From Martinezella multihospitum (GTDB taxonomy: Bacteria; Pseudomonadota; Alphaproteobacteria; Rhizobiales; Rhizobiaceae), in contig NZ_FMAG01000004.1 of NCBI RefSeq assembly GCF_900094585.1, positions 558,001-622,000 on the forward strand: a DNA stretch of 64,000 bases, written 5' to 3'. Positions 28,494-37,458 of the stretch are shown here, one piece after another. The first letter of the stretch is position 1. Each line of letters opens with the position of its first letter. A program made the position numbers and the translations under genes. The notes under the pieces are model-generated. The model was given only the letters and a program-made list of their open reading frames with translations, was not told where the DNA came from and ran no database searches.

Positions 28494-28501
28494 AAATTCA
28501 C
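28486..28501. promoter_or_regulatory. Third SorC-type operator, upstream of the regulator gene
   Basis: GTGAATAAAAATTCAC is an inverted repeat (GTGAAT, four bases, ATTCAC). It overlaps the kinase stop codon and ends 13 bases before the regulator ATG. It matches the GAAT/ATTCAC halves of the elements at 24919 and 25058, suggesting autoregulation. Confidence 0.6.
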
Positions 28502-28514
28502 CCCGGGATCAACG

Positions 28515-29468
28515 ATGGCTCGCCTTAACGAACTCCGCCTCATCTCAAGAGTTGCCCAGATGTACCACATAGAGGGCAAGCGGCAGGCGGACATCGCGCA
28601 GCACCTTCGCCTGTCGCAGGCAACCGTGTCGCGAATGCTGAAGCGGGCCGAGGCGGAAGACATCGTGCGGACAAGCGTCATTCCGCCCGTCGGCACCTAC
28701 AGCGAACTCGAAGGAGCGCTACGCGAGAAGTACGGTCTCCCCGAGGCGATCGTCGTCGAATGCACCGAGGACCGGGACGGCGCCATCATGGCCCGGATCG
28801 GCGAAGCTGCCGCGCATCTTCTGGAGGTGACGCTTGCGCCCGGCGAAATCATAGGTGTGTCGAGCTGGAGCCAGACGATCTTCAGGATGGTGGAAAACAT
28901 TCATCCGCAGAAGAGCGCCCAGGCCAAATATGTCGTTCAGACGCTTGGCGGCATGGGCGACCCGTCGGTCCAGACGCATGCCACCCAGTTGACCACCCGC
29001 CTTGCCCGACTGACGGGTGCCGAGCCGAAGCTTCTTCCCGTGCAGGGCGTCACGACCTCACGCGAGGCCAAACTCCTGATGCAGGCGGATCCGTTCGTGC
29101 GGGAGACCATGGATCTTTTCGGCAGCATCACTCTCGCCATCGTCGGCATCGGGGCCGTGGAGCCGTCGGAACTGCTGGCGAGATCCGGCAATATCTTCTC
29201 GTCGCGGGAGCTTGCCGATCTCGCCGAGGCAGGTGCAGTCGGCGATATATCGCTGCGGTTCTTCAACAAGGACGGCAAGCCTGTCAAGACGCCGCTCGAC
29301 GAGCGCGTCATCGGCTTCCCGCTTGAAGATCTCGAACGGGTCGATCGGGTCATCGCGCTTGCCGGCGGAGCGAAGAAGACCGCGGCAATCGCCGGAGCCC
29401 TCAGGATCGGAGTTATCGATACGCTGATAACGGATAAGTTCAGCGCCGAGCGCCTTATAGAGTCATAG
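28515..29468 (+). CDS. SorC/DeoR-type sugar-binding transcriptional regulator
   Basis: A 317-residue regulator. The N-terminal helix-turn-helix is KRQADIAQHLRLSQATVSRMLKR in pieces, preceded by LISRVAQMYHIEGK. The sugar-binding domain follows with GVSSWSQTIFRMVENI, VQTLGGMGDP and the late block RVIALAGGAKKTAAIAGALR. This is the SorC family that includes the erythritol regulator EryD. It probably binds a phosphorylated intermediate of the pathway and controls the three palindromes. Confidence 0.9.
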   Translation: MARLNELRLISRVAQMYHIEGKRQADIAQHLRLSQATVSRMLKRAEAEDIVRTSVIPPVGTYSELEGALREKYGLPEAIVVECTEDRDGAIMARIGEAAAHLLEVTLAPGEIIGVSSWSQTIFRMVENIHPQKSAQAKYVVQTLGGMGDPSVQTHATQLTTRLARLTGAEPKLLPVQGVTTSREAKLLMQADPFVRETMDLFGSITLAIVGIGAVEPSELLARSGNIFSSRELADLAEAGAVGDISLRFFNKDGKPVKTPLDERVIGFPLEDLERVDRVIALAGGAKKTAAIAGALRIGVIDTLITDKFSAERLIES

Positions 29469-29548
29469 GCGGCCACGGCAGCAACAATCTGTCGCCAATG
29501 GAATCGCCGCCTATGTGGCTGACCGTAGAGACTTCAAACGCCGGCCGC

Positions 29549-30223
29549 TCAGATACCTACGATGAGGCCTTTAGCCTTCAATACGGGCTCAAGCTTGCTG
29601 ACTTCAATGACCGACTTGCCTTGTTTGTAGGCCTCGATGTATCCAGCTTCGGCCTCGTCGCGGGCCTGTGAGAGCCGCGCGACATCCTGCGCCTCCTCCT
29701 GGCGAACGATGACCAGTCCGTCGGCGTCGCCGATGACGATGTCGCCGGGATTGATGATCTCTCCACCAACGATGACCGGATCGTTGACCGCGGCGATCGT
29801 CTCCTTGACCGTGCCCTTGATGCAGACGCTCAGCGAGAAGACTGGAAATCCAAGTTCTCGCAGTTGCAGCGTGTCGCGCACGCCGGTATCGGTCACCAAG
29901 CCACCGATGCCCTTGGCAAGGCAGGCATTGGCCAGGACATCGCCGAAGGAGCCGGCTTCTTCATATTCGCCCGCGGAGACGACGATGATGTCGCCCGGCT
30001 TGGCGTAGTTAATCGCGAGCTGCAGCATGATGTTGTCGCGCGGCGCGCACTTGACCGTGAATGCCGGGCCGCAAAGCTTCATCCGGTAATCCACCGGCTT
30101 CAACCGCGAGGACAGCGCGCCGCGCCGGCCCTGGGCCTCATGGATCGTCGCGGGCGAGAATTTGGCGAGCGCCTCGATGTCGGCCTTGCTCGGGCGCTTG
30201 GCAATATCTTTGATGTGAGTCAC
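29549..30223 (-). CDS. RraA-like protein (HMG aldolase/oxaloacetate decarboxylase family)
   Basis: A 224-residue RraA-fold protein starting at GTG with GGGAGG upstream. The active-site region reads GLVTDTGVRDTLQLRELGFP; the arginine-aspartate pair needed by 4-hydroxy-4-methyl-2-oxoglutarate aldolases is present, with T where G is usual. The family cleaves or decarboxylates 2-oxo acids. It ends the operon of an amino-acid-type importer 97 bases after the binding-protein gene, hinting at oxo-acid catabolism. It is not the RNase E inhibitor in any demonstrated sense. Confidence 0.8.
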   Translation of the reverse strand: MTHIKDIAKRPSKADIEALAKFSPATIHEAQGRRGALSSRLKPVDYRMKLCGPAFTVKCAPRDNIMLQLAINYAKPGDIIVVSAGEYEEAGSFGDVLANACLAKGIGGLVTDTGVRDTLQLRELGFPVFSLSVCIKGTVKETIAAVNDPVIVGGEIINPGDIVIGDADGLVIVRQEEAQDVARLSQARDEAEAGYIEAYKQGKSVIEVSKLEPVLKAKGLIVGI

Positions 30224-30319
30224 GGAAACCTCCCATGGTTAAGCCGGCGGCGGGCGCGCCCACCGCCTGTTATCAATGACAATTTTGATGGATGGACTGG
30301 CCGGCCAAGCGGCCTGTCG

Positions 30320-31156
30320 TCAGGGGATAGGGTCGAACTTCAATTCGGTGATCGGGACGACCTTTTCGGTACGGGTCATTTTGTACTCGGTGTTCGGACC
30401 GAGCCATTTTTCCCAGATCTTGTTGATCTCGCCTTTGCCGTCGAGCGTGTGCAGGATTTCGTTGATCTTTGCGGTCAGAGCCGGCTGATCCTTTTGCATA
30501 CCGATACCGACCGGCTCCAGCAGCATGGGTTCGTCGATCATGCGCATCTGCTTGCCCTTCGTCTTGGATTCGTTGACAAGCAGCGTCGTCGTCATGGTGT
30601 TGGCGACGAGACCGCGCGCCTTGCCCTGCTGAACGGCGAGATAGGCAGACCCGGTGTCCTGGAAGGTCAGCGGGTCGGATTTATTGAGCTTGATCGCCAG
30701 TTCCGACGTCGAGCCCTTGGTCGAGGCAAGACGTTTGCCCTCGAAATCGGCCTTCGTCTTGCCGGCATCATCTGCGGGAACGATGAGCATTTCCTTGGCG
30801 ATGTAGTAGGGATCGCTGAACTGGATCTGTTCTGCGCGACTAAGCGTATAGGCAAGGTTGGCAACCGTGATATCGACGCGGCCAAGCTTGACTTCCGGGA
30901 CGCGCGCCTCGACCGAGATCGGCTTGACCTCGGCCTTCACGCCGAGTTCGTTTGCGATCGCCCGGCATAGATCGACGTCGAAGCCGACCATTTCTCTGGT
31001 CTTTGGATCGGGCGAGGAAAACGGCGGCACGTCGGCATAGGTCGCGCAGCGCAGCGTCTTTGCCGACATGATGGTGTCGAGCTGATCCGCCCTGGCCGGC
31101 AGGGCAATGGCGATGCCGGAAAGCGCCAATGTCACGGTAAGATATTTCCAGTCCAT
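30320..31156 (-). CDS. Amino-acid ABC transporter substrate-binding protein
   Basis: A 278-residue periplasmic family 3 binding protein. The signal peptide is MDWKYLTVTLALSGIAIALP ending ARAD. Motifs are VGFDVDLCRAIANELGV and GRVDITVANLAYTLSRAEQI. The ATG at 31156 has AAGGAG upstream, ruling out the longer frame. It is encoded after its ATPase and permeases and should serve them. Confidence 0.9.
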   Translation of the reverse strand: MDWKYLTVTLALSGIAIALPARADQLDTIMSAKTLRCATYADVPPFSSPDPKTREMVGFDVDLCRAIANELGVKAEVKPISVEARVPEVKLGRVDITVANLAYTLSRAEQIQFSDPYYIAKEMLIVPADDAGKTKADFEGKRLASTKGSTSELAIKLNKSDPLTFQDTGSAYLAVQQGKARGLVANTMTTTLLVNESKTKGKQMRMIDEPMLLEPVGIGMQKDQPALTAKINEILHTLDGKGEINKIWEKWLGPNTEYKMTRTEKVVPITELKFDPIP

Positions 31157-31187
31157 AGCTGTTCTCCTTGTTATTGATTTCAGATGC

Positions 31188-31958
31188 CTAATGGCGCAGA
31201 TCCGAAAGAAAGCGCTGAGCTCTCGGATGACGGGGGCTTTTGAAAAACTCCTCGGGAGGCGCGGTCTCCAGGATCTCGCCGGCGTCGATAAACCAGATCC
31301 GGTCGGCCACATCGCGGGCAAAGCCCATTTCATGCGTGACGCAGAGCATGGTCATTCCTTCGGCCGCCAGGCTTTTCATGACGCTGAGCACTTCGCCGAC
31401 CATCTCGGGATCAAGCGCGCTCGTCGGCTCGTCGAAGAGCATGACCGGCGGCTCCATCGCGAGCGCGCGGGCAATGGCCACTCGCTGCTGCTGGCCGCCG
31501 GAAAGCTGGCCTGGATAGGCATTCGCCTTATCGGCAAGGCCGACGCGATCAAGTAACGCGAGCGCCTTGTCGCGCGCCACTTTCGCCGGCACGCCCTTGA
31601 CCCGGATCGGTGACATCGAAACATTGTCGACGACCGACAAATGGGGAAACAGGTTGAAATTCTGAAAGACGAAGCCGATCCGGCTGCGCAGCCGATTGAG
31701 CTCACCGGCGCCCATCGCGGCATGAATATTCTTTCCCTCAAAATCTATCGAACCGCTATTGATCTCCTCCAGCCGATTGATCGTGCGGATCAGTGTCGAC
31801 TTGCCGGAACCGGACGGACCGCAAATGACGACGACTTCGCCGCGGCTGACATCGGCATTGATGTTGTTCAACACCTGGTAATGACCGTAGCTCTTGCAGA
31901 CCTCGCGAAGACGAATCTCCTGAGCGCCGTCCTGCGGCCCGGAAACTGGGGTGCTCAT
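31188..31958 (-). CDS. Amino-acid ABC transporter ATP-binding protein
   Basis: A 256-residue ATPase: Walker A GPSGSGKSTLIRTINRLE, Q-loop VFQNFNLFPHLSV, signature LSGGQQQRVAIARAL, Walker B VMLFDEPTSALDPEMVGEV and switch CVTHEMGFARDV. The start overlaps the upstream permease stop by four bases, showing tight coupling. Confidence 0.92.
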   Translation of the reverse strand: MSTPVSGPQDGAQEIRLREVCKSYGHYQVLNNINADVSRGEVVVICGPSGSGKSTLIRTINRLEEINSGSIDFEGKNIHAAMGAGELNRLRSRIGFVFQNFNLFPHLSVVDNVSMSPIRVKGVPAKVARDKALALLDRVGLADKANAYPGQLSGGQQQRVAIARALAMEPPVMLFDEPTSALDPEMVGEVLSVMKSLAAEGMTMLCVTHEMGFARDVADRIWFIDAGEILETAPPEEFFKSPRHPRAQRFLSDLRH

Positions 31959-32713
31959 AGCTGCTCCGTGAATGTTTTTAGGGGGACGACATCGCTGCGC
32001 AGGCGTATCTTCCGTGGCCCGGCTCGTCGACGGGCAATTCGCCGTTCGACGCTGTTTGCGGCATGGGTCAGGCTCCAGCAGAGCACGTAGTAGACCACGG
32101 CGAGGATGAAGAAGACCTGGAAGGGTTGCGACAGAAGCTGGTTGTTCACCTGGCTTGCCGCGAAAGTCAGATCCGGCACATTGATGATATAACCGAGCGT
32201 CGTGTCCTTGATCGTCGAGACGAATGTCGAGATCATGCTCGGGATCATGTTGTAGAGCGCCTGCGGCAGGATCACGAAGCGCATCGCGCCGATGTAACTG
32301 TGGCCAAGCGCCCTGGCAGCATCCATTTGTCCCTGGCCAAGCGAGACGATGCCGGCCCGTACGACCTCGCTTAAGAATGCGCCCTCATAGATCACAAGCG
32401 TCACCAACATAATCAGAAAGCTCGGGACATCCGCCCCCGTCCATAGTGGAACGATGAAATAGCACCACAGGATCAGCATCAGCAGCGGAACGCCGCGGGT
32501 GATATAGACGAGGCCGGTAGCGGGCCATCTGAGGACTGCCCATTTGGAGAGGCGAGCCATGGCTAGCAATATGCTGACGGGAAACGCGAGTGCGATGGCA
32601 AGCGCTGAAAGGATCAGCGTGTTGGCAAGGCCGCCCAGCGGGCCATTGGGGTACTGGCCGATCAGCAGTAGCAGCCAATAATCATGGATGATCTTGATGA
32701 TATCCTGGATCAC
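31955..32713 (-). CDS. Amino-acid ABC transporter permease
   Basis: A 252-residue HisMQ-type permease with a GTG start overlapping the preceding permease stop. Markers are LGGLANTLILSALAIALAF, YITRGVPLLMLILWCYF and the loop GQMDAARALGHSYIGAMRFV. One of two channel subunits. Confidence 0.88.
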   Translation of the reverse strand: MIQDIIKIIHDYWLLLLIGQYPNGPLGGLANTLILSALAIALAFPVSILLAMARLSKWAVLRWPATGLVYITRGVPLLMLILWCYFIVPLWTGADVPSFLIMLVTLVIYEGAFLSEVVRAGIVSLGQGQMDAARALGHSYIGAMRFVILPQALYNMIPSMISTFVSTIKDTTLGYIINVPDLTFAASQVNNQLLSQPFQVFFILAVVYYVLCWSLTHAANSVERRIARRRAGPRKIRLRSDVVPLKTFTEQL

Positions 32714-33417
32714 GCGCGCGCCCTCCGTAGCGGATCGCTGCGCAGGGAGACATATGCGCCCAAGGCCATGATGATGAGGGAGAAGAACAGATAGATGACC
32801 GTACCGATCAGATAGATCTCAAAGGTGCGGAAACTGACATTGTCGATTTCCTTTACGGCATGCGTAAGTTCAGACGCACCTACGACAATCGCGAGACTGC
32901 TGTTCTTGAACAAGGAAACGCTGTGATTGATCAGCGGCGGCAGAGCATTGCGCACGCCCTGAGGCATGATCACGAACCGCATGGCGGAGATGTAGCCGTG
33001 CCCGAGCGCTTTGGCCGCTTCCATCTGTCCCGGGCTGACTGACCGCAGGCCGGAGCGCAAGTCCTCGCTGAAATAGGCGGCCTGGCATAATCCCAGGCCT
33101 ATGATGGCGAAGATCGCCTCGGCATTGTGGTCGGCAAGCCAGTCGGTGACGCCCTGCGGCATCAGTGTATAGATCCCGAAATACCAGAACATCAGCTGCA
33201 CCAGCGTCGGCACGTTGCGATGGTAAGAGACGTAGGCCTTCACGATCGGCTCGCCGATGCGAAGCGGCGAGACCCGGAGGGCAAAAAGCAGGATGGCCAG
33301 CGTCATCGCAAGGAGCCAAGAGCTGATATAGATGACGAAGGTCATCTCGATGCCCTGCAAGAGCATCGCGACGTAATCCGGATTCCTCAGGATGGCCGAC
33401 AGATCGAACCCGCTCAC
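32710..33417 (-). CDS. Amino-acid ABC transporter permease
   Basis: A 235-residue HisMQ-type permease, GTG start overlapping the SDR stop (GTGA). Markers are LQGIEMTFVIYISSWLLAMT, YHRNVPTLVQLMFWYFG and the loop GQMEAAKALGHGYISAMRFV. The four-base overlaps through SDR, both permeases and ATPase show one operon. Confidence 0.88.
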   Translation of the reverse strand: MSGFDLSAILRNPDYVAMLLQGIEMTFVIYISSWLLAMTLAILLFALRVSPLRIGEPIVKAYVSYHRNVPTLVQLMFWYFGIYTLMPQGVTDWLADHNAEAIFAIIGLGLCQAAYFSEDLRSGLRSVSPGQMEAAKALGHGYISAMRFVIMPQGVRNALPPLINHSVSLFKNSSLAIVVGASELTHAVKEIDNVSFRTFEIYLIGTVIYLFFSLIIMALGAYVSLRSDPLRRARA

Positions 33418-34193
33418 CGCTTCGCACCTTCCGCATCATAGGTGGCGGCGGATGTCTCGGGCTTTGCCGTCTGCAGGCCGCCCATCACCTGCAATGTCGG
33501 GGTGATCTCCATATGACCGATATTGACCGCGACCGGCGCTGAAATCGCAAAGGCGATCGCATCTGCGATATCGGCCGCCTGCGGCAGCTCGAACCCGTCG
33601 ATGAAGCGTTCGCGCACGCTCGGGTCATCACCATGGACGTGGTTGAAGATATCGGTCGCAACACGACCAGGGCAGATCTCGGTGACGCGGACCCGCTTGC
33701 CGAATGCATCGATGCGCAGCTGGTTCGACAGCATGGCGACGCCAGCCTTGACGGCATGATAGGTGGAGTTGCCACCGAAATTGTAGTTTCCGGCAATCGA
33801 GGAGATGTTGACGACATGCCCGCGGTCGCGAGCCACCATCCCCGGCACGACCAGACGGCAGATGTGCAGAACGGCGCGAAGATTGACGTCGATGAGGATA
33901 TCGATGTCCTCTTCGTCCGCCTGAAGAAATTTCTTTGGCCGGTCAACGCCGGCATTATTGACCAGAATGTCGAACTCTACGCTGCTCGCAAGAGCGGCAA
34001 TTGCGGCGCGATCCGTGACATCGATGACGTGTGCGATGCATCCCGTGCGCTCGGCCAGTTCTTTCAGGGCACCGGCACTGCGAGCGATCGCATGCACTTC
34101 GATGCCCTCGCGGCAAAGCCGCTCTACCACTGCGGCACCGATCCCGGAGGAAGCGCCGGTGACCAGCGCGGTCTTGTAATCGGAGAATGGCAT
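33414..34193 (-). CDS. SDR family oxidoreductase (importer operon)
   Basis: A 259-residue short-chain dehydrogenase. It has TGASSGIGAAVVERL, NNAGVDRP, the serine in VNISSIAGNYNF and YHAVKAG. The tail differs from typical SDRs, lacking the GG-TxxxDGG end (MEITPTLQVMGGLQTAKP), as in the YdfG/serine-dehydrogenase-like group. It is the first gene of an ABC operon, divergent from a LysR gene. It may oxidise a hydroxy acid or amino acid taken up by the importer; this is inference. Confidence 0.85.
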   Translation of the reverse strand: MPFSDYKTALVTGASSGIGAAVVERLCREGIEVHAIARSAGALKELAERTGCIAHVIDVTDRAAIAALASSVEFDILVNNAGVDRPKKFLQADEEDIDILIDVNLRAVLHICRLVVPGMVARDRGHVVNISSIAGNYNFGGNSTYHAVKAGVAMLSNQLRIDAFGKRVRVTEICPGRVATDIFNHVHGDDPSVRERFIDGFELPQAADIADAIAFAISAPVAVNIGHMEITPTLQVMGGLQTAKPETSAATYDAEGAKR

Positions 34194-34436
34194 TCTGATC
34201 CCCTTTTTGTTGGTGTGGACATTAGCGGAGCTTCAACTCCTTGCCTAAGACCGATTACTTTTGGAGTAATAAGCAAGTTTTATGGAGATGTGCGGGCCGC
34301 AAGCGAGCCGGTTAAAGCTGAGGGTCGTCTCCCTCACTTTTGCAGCGATGCGCAGGTTTTTCCGACATCGGCCCGCGTTGCAAAACAGATGCGTGTCTGC
34401 AAACATGCCCGGCAAAGACAGAACAGTACGAATGCC

Positions 34437-35342
34437 ATGGATATCAGACGCTTCAAATCCTTCATCGCCATCGTCGATAGCGGCAGCATCACGCGCGCCG
34501 CCGATATCCTGCATCTCGCGCAGCCGGCTCTGAGCCAGCAATTGGCGGCGCTCGAGGAACATTTCGGCCAGAAGCTCCTGATCCGAAGCCAGCAGGGCGT
34601 CAGCATGACCGATGCCGGACACGCGGTCTATCGGCACGCGCAAATCATTCTGCGCCAGATGGAACAGGCGCAAGCCGATGCCGCCGCCGCCGGCAACTCG
34701 CTTGCTGGACGCGTCTCGGTCGGTCTCGTGCCCTTCAGCAGCGCCGCCACGCTTTCGGTCGACCTTCTGGCGGAGACAAGGAAGAGACACCCCGGAATTC
34801 TGCTTCATCTGACGGAAAGCGTCGGCCAGACCTATAGCCAGATGATCATGACCGGCCGGCTGGAAATGGCGCTGATCCACGGCACGGGGCCGATCAAGGG
34901 CGTGCGGTTCGAGCCGATCCTGAGGGAGGAATTCTACCTCGTTGCCCATCGCAATTTCGCGATCGATTCAGACCAGAAACCCGTGCCCGTCAGCGCACTG
35001 GATGGCATGCCAATGTTGTTGCCGCCGGCTTACAATTTCGTGCGCCGGGCCGTCGATGCCGCCTTCACACGCAGCCGCATCAATCTCAAGGTCGTGGCCG
35101 AAGTTGAGATCGTACGCACCCTGGCGCGCGCCGTCGGAAGCGGGCTTGGCGCGACCATCATGCCGAAAGCGATTGCCGACCGCATCGTCTCGGAATCGAG
35201 CGAGCCTCTCGTCTGCCGGCTGATTTCGCCGCGGATCGAGGAAACGCTGTCGCTTTGCACATCCGATCAGAACTCACTGTCGGAGCCGGCATTTGCCGTC
35301 AAGGACATCCTCGTCGAGCTGACCGAGCAGTTGAAGGTCTAG
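34437..35342 (+). CDS. LysR family transcriptional regulator (Nac/Cbl-like)
   Basis: A 301-residue regulator with the LysR helix-turn-helix FIAIVDSGSITRAADILHLA then QPALSQQLAALEEHFG. The effector domain has GRVSVGLVPFSSAATLSVDL. ATG 34437 matches the conserved family start (MDIRRFKSFI), although the frame stays open far upstream. It diverges from the SDR-ABC operon over 243 bases and probably activates it. Confidence 0.9.
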   Translation: MDIRRFKSFIAIVDSGSITRAADILHLAQPALSQQLAALEEHFGQKLLIRSQQGVSMTDAGHAVYRHAQIILRQMEQAQADAAAAGNSLAGRVSVGLVPFSSAATLSVDLLAETRKRHPGILLHLTESVGQTYSQMIMTGRLEMALIHGTGPIKGVRFEPILREEFYLVAHRNFAIDSDQKPVPVSALDGMPMLLPPAYNFVRRAVDAAFTRSRINLKVVAEVEIVRTLARAVGSGLGATIMPKAIADRIVSESSEPLVCRLISPRIEETLSLCTSDQNSLSEPAFAVKDILVELTEQLKV

Positions 35343-35364
35343 AGCTTAGAGGTGGACGCCAGTA

Positions 35365-35393
35365 GCCTCCGACCCGGAAACCGGATCGGAGGC
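35365..35393. terminator. Bidirectional hairpin between convergent genes
   Basis: GCCTCCGACCCGG (35365-35377) pairs with CCGGATCGGAGGC (35381-35393) with one mismatch and an AAA loop. It lies between the converging LysR and aminotransferase genes. No T-tract follows, so termination is probable but not certain. Confidence 0.6.
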
Positions 35394-35408
35394 GCGCGGG
35401 ATTGCGGC

Positions 35409-36614
35409 TCAGCGCATATCGCGGCAGAACTCGGCAATACGGGCGCAGCCCTCGCCAAGCTTTTCCATGCTTGTCGCATAGGAGATGCGGAAATAAGGGC
35501 TCATGCCATAGGCGGAGCCTTGCACCGTCGCGACATGGTGCTCATCGACCAGCGCCATGACAAAATCGATGTCCGTCTCGATCTTGCGTCCACCCTTGGT
35601 GGTCTTGCCGATCAGGCCGGACATGTTGGGATAGATGTAGAAGGCGCCTTCCGGCTTGTGGCAGCGCAGCCCATCGACCTTCGACAGTTGGTCGAGGACA
35701 AAATCGCGTCTTTCCCTGTAGATTGCCGCCCGCTCCTTCAGGAGATCCTGCGGACCGTCCAGCGCCGCGATCGCGGCTGCCTGCGTGACGGTTGCGATGC
35801 CGCCGCTGTTCTGACCGTTGACGTTGCTGATAGCGGCAATCAATTCCTTCGATCCGCTGGCGCAATATCCCAAGCGCCAACCGGTCATCGCATAGGCCTT
35901 GGAGACGCCGTTCATCGTCAGGACCCGGTCGTAGAGCCTGGGTTCCGCATCGGCAATCGTGCAGAACTCGAACCCGTCATAGACCAGGTGTTCGTAGATA
36001 TCATCGGTGAGTATCCATACATTCGGGTGACGTAGCATGACCTCGGCGATCGCGGCCATTTCCGCGCGCGAGCAGGCAGCACCTGTCGGATTGTTCGGGA
36101 AGTTCAGGAGAAGCCATTTGGTGCGCGGCGTGATCACCGCCTCCAGATCTTCCGGACGCAACTTGAACCCGGCCTGCTCGAAACAAGGGACGGCGACCGG
36201 GACGCCGCCGGCAAACTTGACGATGTCGGCGTAGCTGACCCACGACGGCGTGGGAATGACGACCTCGTCGCCGGGATTGCAGGTGGCAAGCATCGCGTTG
36301 AAGATCACCTGCTTGCCGCCGCCGGAAACGACGATCTGGCTTGCATCGTAATCGAGATTGTTGTCGCGCTTGAATTTTCGGCTGATCGCAGCCTTCAGTG
36401 CCGGCGTGCCATCCATCGGCGGATATTTGGTATCGCCGCTCAGTGCGGCAGCATGCGCCGCCTCGATCGCATGGGCCGGGGTCGGAAAATCCGGCTCCCC
36501 CGATGAAAGGCTGACGACCTTGATGCCTTTGGCGGCCAGTTCGCGGGCGCGCTGGGTCATGGCGGCGGAAGCGGAGATGGAAACGTTCTTCAGACGATCG
36601 GCTGTGGAGGGCAT
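35409..36614 (-). CDS. Class I aspartate/aromatic aminotransferase
   Basis: A 401-residue PLP enzyme of the AatA-like subgroup. The PLP lysine is in NGVSKAYAMTGWRLGY. Other conserved parts are SLSSGEPDFPTP, SGGGKQVIF, NFPNNPTGA and FYIYPNMSGLIG; the C-terminal RISYA carries the carboxylate-binding arginine. It follows pxpA by 46 bases, on the same strand. In that setting it could transaminate aspartate or glutamate produced by the block upstream. Confidence 0.9.
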   Translation of the reverse strand: MPSTADRLKNVSISASAAMTQRARELAAKGIKVVSLSSGEPDFPTPAHAIEAAHAAALSGDTKYPPMDGTPALKAAISRKFKRDNNLDYDASQIVVSGGGKQVIFNAMLATCNPGDEVVIPTPSWVSYADIVKFAGGVPVAVPCFEQAGFKLRPEDLEAVITPRTKWLLLNFPNNPTGAACSRAEMAAIAEVMLRHPNVWILTDDIYEHLVYDGFEFCTIADAEPRLYDRVLTMNGVSKAYAMTGWRLGYCASGSKELIAAISNVNGQNSGGIATVTQAAAIAALDGPQDLLKERAAIYRERRDFVLDQLSKVDGLRCHKPEGAFYIYPNMSGLIGKTTKGGRKIETDIDFVMALVDEHHVATVQGSAYGMSPYFRISYATSMEKLGEGCARIAEFCRDMR

Positions 36615-36660
36615 TGGCGTGCTCTTTCGATGGAAATGAAAAACTGACTACTGAAGGCAA

Positions 36661-37428
36661 TCAGGATGCAAGTTCGGCCGCAGGCGCGAGGGTGGCGCCG
36701 GAAGCTTCGATTTCACTGCGGACGATACGGGCGAGCTCCAGCGAACCGGGCGTGTCGCTGTGGACAAGGATCGAACGGGCGGGCATCTGGATCGTGGTCC
36801 CGTCAATGGCCTCGACTGTCCCGCTGGTCAGGAAACGGCGCACTCGCGCCCGGACCGAAGCCTCGTCCTTGACCAGCGCGCCCGGCAGGCCGCGGGAAAC
36901 GAGCCTGCCGCCGGCATCATAGGCGCGGTCGGCCAGAAACAGCGCCAGCGTCTTGAGCTTCGCGCGTTTTGCCGCCTTTTCGATTTCGCTGTCAGGCGTC
37001 ACAAACACGACGAGATGCGGATCGACCGTGGCAATGGCATTCATCATCAGATCGGCGAGCGCCGGATCGCGATTGACCATATTGCCCATGGCCGCGTGAA
37101 AGCTGAAATGTCCGACGGTCATACCCTCGCTCCTGGCGATCGCAATCAGCGCGCCAAGCTGATAGAGCATCTGCTGCCTAAGCTCGTCCGGCTGGAACGG
37201 CATCTCGCGGCGGCCGAAGCCGGAGCGGTCCGGCAGACCCGGATGCGCGCCGATGCCCACCCCATGCTCCTTGGCGAGACGAACCATGCGCGCCATCGTC
37301 TCCGGATCACCGCCATGAAAACCACAGGCAATGTTGGCCGTTGAGACGATCTTCATCATCGCCTCGTCATCGCATAGCCGATAAGGACCGAAACCTTCGC
37401 CCATGTCGGAATTCAGATCGATCTTCAT
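36661..37428 (-). CDS. pxpA: 5-oxoprolinase subunit A (LamB/YcsF family)
   Basis: A 255-residue protein with the typical start IDLNSDMGEGFGPYRLCDD, then ANIACGFHGGDPETM and GIGAHPGLPDRSGFGRREM in part. PxpA with PxpBC forms an ATP-dependent 5-oxoprolinase in bacteria. GGGGAGGAAGCG precedes the ATG. Here it is linked to biotin-carboxylase genes, so the substrate may differ from 5-oxoproline. Confidence 0.9.
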   Translation of the reverse strand: MKIDLNSDMGEGFGPYRLCDDEAMMKIVSTANIACGFHGGDPETMARMVRLAKEHGVGIGAHPGLPDRSGFGRREMPFQPDELRQQMLYQLGALIAIARSEGMTVGHFSFHAAMGNMVNRDPALADLMMNAIATVDPHLVVFVTPDSEIEKAAKRAKLKTLALFLADRAYDAGGRLVSRGLPGALVKDEASVRARVRRFLTSGTVEAIDGTTIQMPARSILVHSDTPGSLELARIVRSEIEASGATLAPAAELAS

Positions 37429-37458
37429 CGCTTCCTCCCCTGATCGTTGAAAATGCCG

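Noticed and set aside
33633..34436. Extension of the LysR gene upstream
   Set aside because: The extra residues are the antisense of the SDR gene; the family start is MDIRRFKSFI at 34437.
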